DNA of 64,000 nucleotides. It comes from Harmonia axyridis (lineage: Eukaryota; Arthropoda; Insecta; Coleoptera; Coccinellidae). Position 1 is the first letter of the stretch; the number at the start of each line of letters is the position of its first letter. Below, in pieces: positions 46,005 through 56,094 of this stretch. The translations under genes were made by a program, and so were the position numbers. Below the pieces are notes generated by a model. That model was not told where the DNA came from and searched no databases. It saw only the letters and a program-made list of their open reading frames with translations. The stretch is taken from assembly GCF_914767665.1 (NCBI RefSeq), contig NC_059504.1:12898501-12962500 (forward strand), written 5' to 3'.

Positions 46005-47085
46005 GTTTTTGCTTCCAAAATAGGCTTCAACCTCTGCAATCAGTTCTTTATTAAAGCCAAATTTTTTCTTCTAGAGCATTTTTTTTTGGTTTGCAATATG
46101 GCAGTAACCACTGGAGGCTAGATCTGGAGAATGAGCTGGTTTCTAAAGCAGTTGGAAGAGCACCATGGGTCTCATAGGATTGTGATAAGGAGGATTGTCT
46201 CGGTGAAAGAGAAATTTCTTCATTTAAGGGAGTTTTATTTTATTATTTTATTTATTTGAATTTCTACCCTCCATTAACATTTTTTTTTTATTTGAACTGG
46301 GGTCGTTGTGGCTTTGTAAGCCTTCCGGGAACTGCGACCATGTAGATCTTTTGTTCTCTACCCTAATTATTCATGGAAACCAAAGGAGGTCGTCAATGGC
46401 GATAAAACTGACAACCTCCTTAGTGGCCTTGGCCTTTACCTCACTGGTATCCAGCTTCTTCATATGTATGGTTCTCAGGCCAGCCAGCTCTGGACACTTG
46501 CATACCACGTGTTCAACTGTTTCTGCTTCTGATCCACAGGGCCTGCAAATCTCATCTGCTGACTTTCCCGTACGGTACAAATGATGTTTGTACCGACAGT
46601 GAAGCTCAGCTTCAAGAGCTTTTTGACATAGGTAGGTGAAGTCATCACAAATTTCTTGACCTGAGTAAGTCCAGGAGTGTTTGTCCAGTGGGTTATCCTG
46701 TTATTTAAGTCCCATTGCTGGACCCCTGCCTTATTTTGGTCTTTTTCTAGCCCACAGAAAGGCTCAGATCCAGCAGGTGTAATCCTTGATGCTTTTTTCG
46801 TTAGTTCATCGGCTCAAGAAATGTTTTCTTTTGCATTTGAGGGAGTTTTATTTAAATTTCTACACTCCATTAACACTTACATCAACATAGTTAATGTATG
46901 TATGTCTCAAAATTTGTATGCCATACCCTTGCCAGCTGATGTTTGAGATGTTGGTTGCTTTGGACGGCTTTCACCGCCCAATTTTCACTCAGCTGAGTTC
47001 ATTTTTGACTCAGAAGTATGATGAAGAACTCATGTTTCATTCATGTGCATCGCCTATATGAAGGTGAGCAAATTATTGATCAGAA
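46005..47085 (-). mobile_element. mariner relic split by a jockey-like retrotransposon tail
   Basis: On the minus strand the 5' part (about 47085 down to 46877) reads MHMNETWVLHHTSESKMNSA, LGGESRPKQPTSQTSAGKG with the first catalytic region, then a WDIH block. The 3' part (46220 down to 46005) reads FHRDNPPYHNPMRPMV-type, KPAHSPDLASSGYC, KKKFGFNKELIAEVEAYFGS. This is a mariner from the MDETW and SPDL blocks. Its middle is interrupted at 46281-46833. It is heavily decayed. Confidence 0.75.
46281..46833 (-). mobile_element. Jockey/I-type non-LTR retrotransposon, 3' end, with about 42-bp target duplication
   Basis: The minus strand reads ADELTKKASRITPAGSEPF (end of the RNase H-like domain), VQQWDLNNRITHWTNTPGLT, and then TGKSADEICRPCGSEAETVE, HVVCKCPELAGLRTIHMKKL, the cysteine/histidine tail of many R1/I/LOA-type reverse transcriptases. 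The 3' end is an AAATAAAAAAAAAATG A-rich tail at the low-coordinate side. The flanking duplication (CATTTRAGGGAGTTTTAT... to CTCCATTAACA) lies at 46221-46280 and 46834-46876. One copy has an AT-rich expansion of about 17 bp. It is 5'-truncated. Confidence 0.85.
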
Positions 47086-47699
47086 TTTTTAAATAGTCGA
47101 CATTCATTATCGTAGAAATACAGTTAATATTGCGTGTTGATGATAGAACTAGCTAGTTCTTCTATCGATAGAATCTGTCCTTGGATGTATAAATAGGTGC
47201 ATAGTTGGCTGGTTTTGAAATTCTTGGAATTCTAAATGTTGAATATATGACTTGATGAGTACATATAAGTTGATGCAACGACAAATATTCCTGGAACTCT
47301 TACATAATAAATGATAATTGAAAAAAAATTATTAAGGTATCACCTAATCGACCAATTTGATGAGAATATATATGTGTATTGTGTATAGAAGGTATGTGGG
47401 TAGCATGTAGAGGAGAACATTTGGTCAAACCCTAGAAGTTAACAAAGTTTTACCAAGATCATTTGGCAATTGGGATAGACGAATTTCTTTATAGTGATGC
47501 TAATTCTGAACATTTTCTTCCTATGAACAGAGGTTCGATTCGTTTTCGTTCAGAAGTAGCAAGAATTTGAGATAATTAATAATTCATTCTTATATTTGAT
47601 TTGAATGGGAGACAACTAACGAAAACACCTGTTGAAATGACTAAAAGAATTTTGGCTATGGTTACTTCAACAACATGCACATAATAATAGATTTGGCTT
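47086..47699. other. No gene identified
   Basis: AT-rich spacer without recognised motifs. Confidence 0.4.
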
Positions 47700-48245
47700 G
47701 TTTCACTCAGGACGATATCAACAACAATTATAATGAACACTGCAAAATTCATGGACCGAGGCGAGTTCAGCAGTTTTGAGTTTTAATGTTAACGTTTGAG
47801 GATTTTCAACAATTATTTGATGCCAAAAGATGTTAATGATCGTTTGAAAACATATTTGTTTAAAAAAGCTCACCGTTGTTGTAAATATGTGGTAACAGCA
47901 CACAGAGGGTTACCAGTACCTGCTAGGATGATGAAAATTTTCCGAATAAATGCGTAAGTCAAGGGAGATTAATGGCCATCTCGTTCATCGGATCTCAACC
48001 CATTAGATTTTTCAATTATGAGGATATATGAAGCAGCTTGTCTATTATGTTCAAATCACATCTTGTCAATAATTATTTGGTAGAATTCAAGATGCAGCAA
48101 ACCAAATAAAAACGACCCTAATCTGATGTAATGTATTCAGCAGTTACTACGTTACTACGGAATGTTCAATACGTTTATGTTAGGTGGACATTTCGAGAAA
48201 AATCTGTTTTATTGTTGACGAAAATAAATACAATGTTTTTAATTC
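47700..48245 (+). mobile_element. Tc1/mariner-superfamily transposase relic (C-terminal half)
   Basis: Around 47970 the plus strand reads WPSRSSDLNPLDFSIMRIYE, the block with the third acidic residue, followed by VLRNVQ-like LLRYYGMFNTFMLGGHFEKN near 48200. The GGHFE ending is typical of a group of long insect Tc1/mariner transposases. The upstream part is barely readable. No inverted repeats were found. Confidence 0.6.
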
Positions 48246-49761
48246 AAACATTTCTGACACTAACAGGATATTTCTTTTTTTCAAATTTTTGAACTTCTAA
48301 ACGGCAAAGAAGATTTTCATCATAGAGCTAGTAAAACACCCTGTATATTTCGGCTTAAATTAGCTTCAACGTGAAGTATTATAAGGCAATTCTATCTACG
48401 AGACCATTTGACCCATAAATGTAAAATTTGTCTCGTTCAATAAAACTTCTTCTCTGGCTTCAACGGGTTGAAGTTCGCTCGCGCAGATGCTTATAATCTC
48501 TTATTATATGCCGAAATGAAATTGGACAAGGAAAAACTCACATCTCCGTTCATCGAACTCGAGTTCAAAATGGCGAAACAAGTGCAACACTCAACTTTGC
48601 ACGTACAAGACTCGTAGCGTAGAACGAATGCAAAGATAGAGCGGCAGAATTTGCTGACACAGCAATGTAGAGGTCGGTGTGTTAGTTTGAATGCAGACAG
48701 AGAAGGCACCAACTACACATCAGGCATGTTATCTGACAGAGCCTGGTCTAAATTGACACAGGCAGAGACCTTGAGTTAGGAGAAATGTGAATACTTTATG
48801 CCTCGCTTCGTTATGAAGTGTGAAGTGATATCAGGGGAATATTTTATCACGTTCGGAAGATATTCATCTGGAGTATACGCAGAGTTAATAATGGAGTCGT
48901 ATTTGAATATTCTTCAGAGGCAATTTCCTTCGTTTTCGTTGATTTCGCGCCTGCTATGGATGCTAATTTTTCATCTGTCAGAATATGAATAGCTGTGTTT
49001 TCATGATCAACGTGAATAATCAACAAGATAGGCCGTTCTAATGTTGTTGTAGAAGAGCTTTTACTGAAATTCAATTAGAAATTTATAATTGTCAAGTCAA
49101 ATTAGTAAAAAGCAGTTACTAATCTCAGAATTTGAGATCCTCATATAAACTTTTGTATTTGGTCATCCTAAAAGTTGTCTCAGATCCTACATACGGTGTT
49201 CGTGTCTATCGAAATAGTCAAAGGTAGCAAAAATAGTTTCTTTGGACATTTTTTTGCGAATATCTCGTATCCTATAGCTTGTTTGCTATTTGTTGTCATT
49301 ATCAATATTGTAGAAGATATAATTCCGTACAATTTCAGCTCAAAAGTTCTTCTTCACGTTGAATTTTTTGAGATAGAAGGCGGAGAGCGCGTGGTTAGAG
49401 CATCATTCAAGAGGGATTACCACAACGTGGTTCGATGTTCAAACTTTGTACGGTGTACGAAGTTGTACATTCACTTATCTTAATTCCCTTTACGAAGCAT
49501 ATAAGTAGAGATCACCACTGTATGATGGTCGATTATTTTTTTACAAAATTAGAGTATCTCATATTGATTAATGCTCACATCTTGATTACTCAGAACAGTG
49601 AAAACTATCCGCGATAACGTTTTGTATTGTTCAACAATGAAGAACAAATGTGAGTTTTCAGGTGCCTCTAGTGTCAAAACTAGCCTTTAGAAAAACTCAT
49701 GCCTATTGAAAAAAAAAATTTCCTATCAAAAATTCACCCAATTTGACAGGAGGCCACTTTT
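48246..49761. other. No gene identified; open frame of unknown nature at 49175-49483
   Basis: CACCCTGTATAT at about 48345 belongs to the recurrent motif. The plus-strand frame 49175-49483 (102 codons) has a hydrophobic stretch (SYPIACLLFVVIINIV) but no recognisable family and no splice context. Just before the next element, TTTGACAGGAGG at about 49742 is a remnant of a foldback-family terminal unit. Confidence 0.35.
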
Positions 49762-50104
49762 CGTAAGTAATTGCACAAGTGCATCAAAATTACCGATAAT
49801 TTTGCATGACAGCGTGTTGTCATGAAGACTGCAGAGGCCGACACCGAAGGTGGAGGGCTCTTTCCCCAAAAATGAAAATGACCGAATGCAGTTTTTCAAA
49901 GAAAACACGCTGGAATGCGAAATTATACGGTCATTTTGGTGCACGAGTGTAATTCGAGGGAATATTTCCCGAATAAACTGTTAACTTGTCAAAGTGACAT
50001 AGATTCCATAGATTCGAACTGTGTAAGATTCATAGAAACTATGCATCTATGAACAGAACAATTATCGCAGTGCTATTTCGCTTCCTACAATGCAATGCAA
50101 TTAT
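49762..50104 (+). mobile_element. Multi-hairpin foldback repeat, copy B1
   Basis: Starts CGTAAGTAATTGCACAAGTG and follows the family to GCAATTATC, where copy B2 begins directly. The left arm of the tip hairpin is deleted (GCAGAGGCCGACACCGAAGG), so the main palindrome cannot fully form. The 3' terminal unit is missing because B2 starts inside it. Confidence 0.75.
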
Positions 50105-50607
50105 CATAAGTAATTGCGCAAGTGCATCAAAATTACCGATAATTTTGTATGACAGCGTGTTGTCATAAAAACTGCATGAGTTCATTTTCATTTTTGGAGA
50201 AAGAGCCTGATACCGAAGGTGGAGGGCTTTCTCTAAAAATGGAAATGACCGAATGCAGTTTTTCAAAGAAAACACTCTGGTTTGCGAAATTATCCGGTCG
50301 TTTTGATGCACGAGTGTAATTCGGGGGAATATTTCCCGAATAAACTGTTATATCACTTGTCAAACTAATTTAGAATAGAATTGTCATCGATTTGAACTAT
50401 GTACGATGCATAGAAACTATGCATCTATGAACAGAACAATTATCGCAGTGCTATTTCGCTTCCTACAATGCAATGCAATTATCGCTGTAATTTTCGATAA
50501 TTGTTCTCCATATACATAGAATATTTGACAGGAAGGAAATATTCGCTGTAATTTCCGATAATTGCATTCCATTCACATAGAATTTTTGACAGGAGGGAAA
50601 TATTCCT
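50105..50607 (+). mobile_element. Multi-hairpin foldback repeat, copy B2, with duplicated 3' terminal unit
   Basis: Starts ATAAGTAATTGCGCAAGTGC and ends GACAGGAGGGAAATATTC. The tip hairpin is imperfect (AGAAAGAGCC against GGCTTTCTCT). The roughly 65-bp terminal unit (GCTGTAATTTTCGATAATTG to AGGAAATATTC) occurs twice in tandem at about 50483-50607. Unit B2 follows B1 head to tail. Confidence 0.75.
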
Positions 50608-51895
50608 AATGAAGTGTGCAGTATCCTTTGAAGAAAAATTTACTTGAAAGAGAATTTGAGCTCAAAAGTGCCTGACTTCATGTCAGTGTTTTTCATATCA
50701 CACTATTATTTATTTGGTTCTATCGAATTTATATATAAATATATCGGCCCTCCAGGAACATGACGCAAACCATAATTCAAAATGACAATTAATGTGTTTG
50801 ATTCGATTTCATGGCCTAATTTGATTTCGATCTATTTAAATTAGGCTCATTACAATGTCACATTAATGATTGAATACCTGTTAGGACGAGTTAGTGATTG
50901 GGAACCTATTCAACCGTATGTCTACTCTGATTGTATTATCGCATCGATTTTTATCGATGTATTCTTGTGAAATAATAGTGTAGAGCTCGGAACAAGAGTA
51001 AACCTTGGGTACCTAATCTGTATCTGTAGGATGGTAAGATTGAGTATTCTTGACAATACTATGGCGACTATACAAGGTTTCATAATTGTAACCTACCTCG
51101 ATCAATTCGTAATGTTAATAACTGAAAGTAATATAATTTGTAAGTTCTGAAACACTATTGCTGACTTGATGTCAGCAACTGTAACGTACATAAATGTGTT
51201 AATTTGTAATTAATTCCACCAAGTGTTCAGTGTTGCTCATCCTTACATTACCGTACTGATGAGGGCCAAAAGCCCGTTACACCTGCCTACGGTTAGAAAT
51301 TTTTCTTGAGGAGTGTGTACTTAAAGTTTTTCTTTGATTCACGATTTCCATCATTATTCCCTCTACATGAATGTGTACGTGATCAAGTCCCGATATTTCT
51401 CAGTAATATTCAACGTCATAGAGATTGATTTCAATGTTCTCCATGTTCAATGTTTTCTATACTGAATCTCTATGAGATCTTTCAGAAGCTTAGAGCTTTG
51501 TAAGAATTGAGAGAACTGGTTTTCAAATTTGATCGTACATAGAACTCTCATCAGAAATGGATGTGTCAGTAGTGGTGGTAGCTGGAAATACTGTATTTTC
51601 TGAATATGTTTCACTCAGTAGTGGTGGTTGCTGAAAATTCTGTATTTTCGCTATTAGTGTCATGATTTTTTAGGTACTGGTTTTGAGCACTCCTTCACCG
51701 AAGATATTGCTCCATCATTTCATCAAAATGTCTGTTTTTGTGGAGTAAAAATTTTAAGCTGTTCAAATCATCAGTATCATAGAATTTCAAGGAGAATATG
51801 GGAATAGTAGGTTTATTGTGCAATAAGGGGGAAAGTTCAACTTTTCTCACGAGTATGGAAGTTTCGCAAACACACGAGTGAGAATAGTATATTGT
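50608..51895. other. No gene identified; short tandem pair at about 51566-51650
   Basis: Two units of about 47 bp, each starting TCAGTAGTGGTGGTWGCTG and containing CTGTATTTTC, start at about 51567 and 51614. Otherwise AT-rich with no motif. Confidence 0.45.
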
Positions 51896-52540
51896 GCAAC
51901 ATATGGTGAAAGTCCAACTTTTCTCGCGAGTGTGGAAGTTTGCGGCACAAGCCTGAAAGGCGGGTGCCGCTTACACACGAGCGGGAAAAAGACTTTTCCT
52001 ACAACTGCTATGGAAAGTAGCGTAATCTTCACAGCTTACTCAATTTCAAAACTATGTATTGCTCATACTGTGGGAAATATTATTCCCCACGGCACGCTTG
52101 GTAGACCAATGAAATTGGGCTTTTGAGTCGTTTCTATGGAAACGCAATAAATTAGCACATACTGTCAACGATGGTCATTTTGATTTGAATCAAGTCCATT
52201 ACTTGAATGATTGAAAAACTATTCAAAAGCCCAATTTTATTGGTTAACCATGCGAGGTGTGGGCAAAGTGCAGCGTGAAATAATATTTCTCACAGTGTGA
52301 GCAATACATAGCTTTGAGTATGCTATGAAGAATAAGCTACTTTTCATAGCAGTTGTAGGAAAAAAGACTTTGTCCACATGTTGCACACTATACTTTTTCC
52401 ATAGAAAATAATTCTCAAAAGCCCAATTTAATTGGTCTACAAAGCGAGGTTTGTGCAAAGTGCCTTGTATGAGCAATGAATAGTTTCGAAATTGAGTAAG
52501 CTATGAAAAATACGCTACTTTCTTAAGCAGTTGTTGAAGA
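51896..52540. repeat. Complex inverted repeat with three related arms
   Basis: The arm at about 51990-52130 (TCCTACAACTGCTATGGAAA... to AAATTGGGCTTTTGA) matches the reverse complement of 52205-52370. A third, shorter arm at about 52408-52540 has the same orientation as the second. The shared ends read CAAAAGCCCAATTTWATTGG. This is probably a long-inverted-repeat element followed by part of a second copy. It has no coding capacity. Confidence 0.7.
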
Positions 52541-52872
52541 TAAAAATATCCAATATTTCTGTTGTTACAGATCCGATTGAGTTGAGATTGTAGATGCATA
52601 GAATAATCAGATAGAAGGAATGATGAGGGAAATTGTTCAAACAACAAAGAAAAATGATAAGGACACATACTTCAAGGCGAAACGCTAAATGCAGTAGAAT
52701 AATCATAGATATTGAGCTTCGTCCAAAATTTGGTGTTGTAGCTCCAGACATAATATGAGAGATTGAGCGCTTGAAATCTCCTGACATCAGTGACCTTATG
52801 TTTTCTATATGATTTTTGCATGATTATAGTGGACATGAAGCCCCTAATGGTTGAGTGTTTCAGTTCGTCTTA

Positions 52873-53388
52873 GGGGTTGTCCATTAATCACGTGAGGCTT
52901 GAAAGGGGGGGGGAGGGGTTTGATAAAAATCACGAAAATATCACAAGGGGGAGGGGAGGTGTAGTAAGATATCACGTGTATTTATTTTTTCGTCAAACGC
53001 GCTATTTTTAAACAAATATTAAGCGGCACGGCGCGGCGTGTAGTGACCTTGACTACATTAAATATATTCATGTACTAGTACAATACATGTTTTTCCTATG
53101 ATTACACTCTTCGTTTATTATTATTGTTATGGCAATCAAAAAAAACTAGCAACCTGGTGTAGACATTTTTATTATGGTCCTTAATTTCAGAAGAAAGATT
53201 ATAGTTTATTCCTGTATTTAAATTAAGATAATATTCCGAAAATTTTAAGATTCGTTGTAGGTACTAAAAATACACGTGATGTTGAGAAGGGGGAGGAGGG
53301 GTGGTCTTAAACCTCACTACGTATCACTAATGGGGGAGGGGGGGTTCAAAAATGCTAAAAAAAGATCACGTGATTAATGGACAACCCC
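52873..53388. mobile_element. 516-bp inverted-repeat element flanked by TTA (PIF/Harbinger-like)
   Basis: Perfect terminal inverted repeats of 22 bp begin GGGGTTGTCCATTAATCACG at both ends. TTA lies at 52870-52872 and 53389-53391. Just inside each end is a G-rich run (GGGGGGGGAGGGG at the left, GGGGGAGGGGGGG at the right), and the next pair of internal blocks (ATATCACGTGTATTTA and AATACACGTGAT) is again inverted. The 3-bp TTA duplication and a G-starting inverted repeat fit PIF/Harbinger, but there is no transposase here to confirm it. Confidence 0.8.
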
Positions 53389-53391
53389 TTA

Positions 53392-54136
53392 CTTCAGAGA
53401 ATTCCAAGTCTGTTTTCTGGTATCTTATTCACATAACTCGATGTGATACAATAACAGGTCGATTTTTCTGAAGTAACAAAGCCTAAACCCCAATTTCAAG
53501 CAAGATACAATACGCTATCTTTCCTAAAGTGCATCCAATATCCGATGGAACATTACCAAATTGACTGGCAAGAACTAAGCGATCACTCATCGATTTGACC
53601 GACATAAGATCGATGATGTTCTGAATTTTTTCAGCGTACGTTATCTTCGTATCGATTACCAGTCTTGAATCCCAACCCTGGCATTACCTCTGCCGCGGCC
53701 TTCACCCAGTAAAAGTCTTTTGTTTATTATACCCCCATTTCGTGTCAGTGTCGGTGTAAGACAAGGAAACGCGAGTGTCACGGGCATGTCAAGAAATGCC
53801 CTACCTAAGAAATTGATAAGGGTATAAGAACGATAGGTAGCGTGGGACGGATGTTTCAGTTGAAACCGGCCATTGTGGCGATAATGGATAACTTGAAACT
53901 CTTAATTTCTAGCGAAGCTTGGAGCCTGAAAGCGTTGATCAATTATGCTGGGACCATCTGGAAGGAAGTGTTGGGAAGTACTCACTAATGAGGATTCAGT
54001 TGGGAGTTAAGTGTTGGGAACGGTGGAAGGGAGGATGGTAGGGGTGATTTCACTCGTTTCGAGATTTCTCTATCGCAGACGAATACAATAAATTCCTGTC
54101 TTCGTACTTTTCGATTAGTAGAGTGCACTTGTTATA
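53392..54136. other. Moderate-GC non-coding stretch
   Basis: Richer in G and C than the surrounding intron, but without an open frame, repeat partner or splice sites that I could support. Confidence 0.35.
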
Positions 54137-55062
54137 AAGGGTGTTTTTTTTTAGAGCTATCGAACTAAATTGCAATAAAACAATGATGGATTATTTGATT
54201 GATATGAATTTTATTTATCCGCAAGATAATCTTGTGGCATTAAATTTTAAATATGATTTCAGGCATATGACCGCCACGGCTGGCTCGGATGTAGTCCAAT
54301 CTGGACGTCCAATTTTCGATGACTTTTTCCAACATTTGTGGCCGTATATCGGCAATAACACGGCGAATGTTGTCTTACAAATGTTCAAGGGTTTGTGACT
54401 TATCCGCATAGACCAATGACTTTACATAGCCCCACAGAAAGTAGTCTAGCGGTGTTGAATCACAAGATCTTGGAGGCCAATTCACAGGTCGAAAACGTGA
54501 AATTACCACCAAACGTGTCTTTCAATAAATCGATTGTGGCACGAGCTGTGTGACATGTTGCGCCGTCTTGTTGGAACCACAGCTCCTGGACATCATGTTT
54601 GTTCAATTCAGGAATGTAAAAGTTCCTCATGGCTCTATACGGATCACCATTGACTGTAACGTTCTGGCCATCATCGTTTTTGAAGAAGTACGGACCAATG
54701 ATTCCACCAGCCCATAAAGCGCACCAAACAGTCAGTTTTTCTGAATGTAACGGTGTTTCGACATACACTTGAGGATTAGCTTCACTCCAAATGCGTTTTG
54801 TTTGTTGACGTAGCCATTCAACCGTGCGCTTCATCGCTAAACAAAATAAAATGAACGTAGTGCGCGATACGTATTCTGCAGAGAACCATTATTTTCGAAA
54901 TAAAATTGCACCATTTGCAAGCGTTGTTCAGGCGTGTGTCTATTCATGATGAATTGCCAAACCAAACTGAGAAAAAATCAATTGACAGCTGTTAAATCGG
55001 TCGCCATTTCGAACAGTAATGCCAACTTAAAGTTATATACATACCTCGCAAAAAAACACCCG
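54137..55062 (-). mobile_element. Tc3-like element with the same internal deletion, copy 2
   Basis: The ends carry AAAGGGTGTTTTTTTTTAGA and, at the other side, TACCTCGCAAAAAAACACCC, matching copy 1. The minus strand starts at ATG 54947 (MNRHTPEQRLQMVQFYFENN), runs to TYRALR, then jumps to the HFILFSDEAH block. After a 4-bp loss (GCGCACGGTTG against GCGCACTTTTGGTTG) it reads RIWSEANPQVYVETPLHSEK, LTVWCALWAGGIIGPYFFKN, WFQQDGATCHTARATIDLLK (second Asp), TPLDYFLWGYVKS (third Asp) and VAVICLKSYLKFNATRLSCG with a stop at about 54212. It is better preserved than copy 1. Confidence 0.88.
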
Positions 55063-55684
55063 ATACAACATGAGGAAGTTTCAAAGATTAATCATAGGAG
55101 CGAAGGTTCTGGAGCAATCTCTCCTATTCAGTTATTTTCACGTGACTTTTCAATCAGATAAAAACATTTCTATTCTTCCACTCTGCCAAGCAGAAATTTC
55201 TGAAGTAGTAGCTGTGATTCCGTAGAAATTCTTATTGTTGTAGACCTTTATTGAGGAAGTTGCTCCGACTGAATGTCATAACAGGTTGAGTAAATTTATT
55301 TCACGTGACGAGATATTTAAAGACTATCAACGTGAATTTTTCATTCTAAGGGTTGAGTTTTTTACGTAGATATAAAGTTGGCTACTAAAATATCCGAAAC
55401 GAAATGTAGTACAGAGTCTACAATGAAGGAGCTGAAATGGAATTAATAATAATAATAATAATATTTCTTTATTTCCTTAAGACAGAGTACACTGTATAGA
55501 AAACGTCAAAATGAATATGCATACAATAATAACAATAATAATACGAAAAAAGAAACAAATTAGTAACTGAAACAGAAAATTTGATCTACAAAAGATTAGA
55601 ATTCCTTAAACAAAAGAGTAATCCAAGTATCAATTAGAATTGTCAAGATGTAATTGATAATTCAGTAGGAAATCACCTTATTAT
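55063..55684. other. No gene; (AAT)n microsatellite near 55443-55464
   Basis: A run of about seven AAT units lies at 55443-55464, with a second AAT/AAC-rich stretch at about 55525-55545. Nothing else is recognised. Confidence 0.6.
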
Positions 55685-56094
55685 CGTAAGTAATTGCACA
55701 AGTGCATCAAAATTACCGATAATTTTGCATGACAGCGTGTTGTCATAAAAACTGCATGAGTTCATTTTCATTTTTGGAGAATTTTCTCCAAAAATGAAAA
55801 TGACCGAATGCAGTTTTTCCAAGAAAACACGCTGGAATGCGAAATTATCCGGTCATTTTGATGCACGAGTGTAATTCGGGGGAATATTTCCCGAATAAAT
55901 TGTTACATCACTTGTCAAACTGATGTAGAATGGAATTGCCATAGATTCGAACTGTGTAAGATGCATAGAAACTATGCATCTATGAACAGAACAATTATCG
56001 CAGTGATGTTTCGCTTCCTACAATGCAATTATCGCTGTAATTTTCGATAATTGTTCTCCATATACATAGAATTTTGGACAGGAGGGAAATATTC
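55685..56094 (+). mobile_element. Multi-hairpin foldback repeat, copy C
   Basis: Full-length copy, starting CGTAAGTAATTGCACAAGTG and ending GACAGGAGGGAAATATTC. The GC-rich tip present in copies A, B1 and B2 is missing, leaving a perfect 16-bp stem (TTTTCATTTTTGGAGA) around the 4-nt loop ATTT. The accessory hairpins TTCGGG/CCCGAA, GATGCATAG-AAA-CTATGCATC and AATTATCG/CGATAATT are all retained. Confidence 0.8.

Noticed and set aside
49175..49483. Small membrane protein gene
   Set aside because: One hydrophobic stretch only; no promoter, splice sites or family resemblance, in AT-rich DNA where hydrophobic codons are common.
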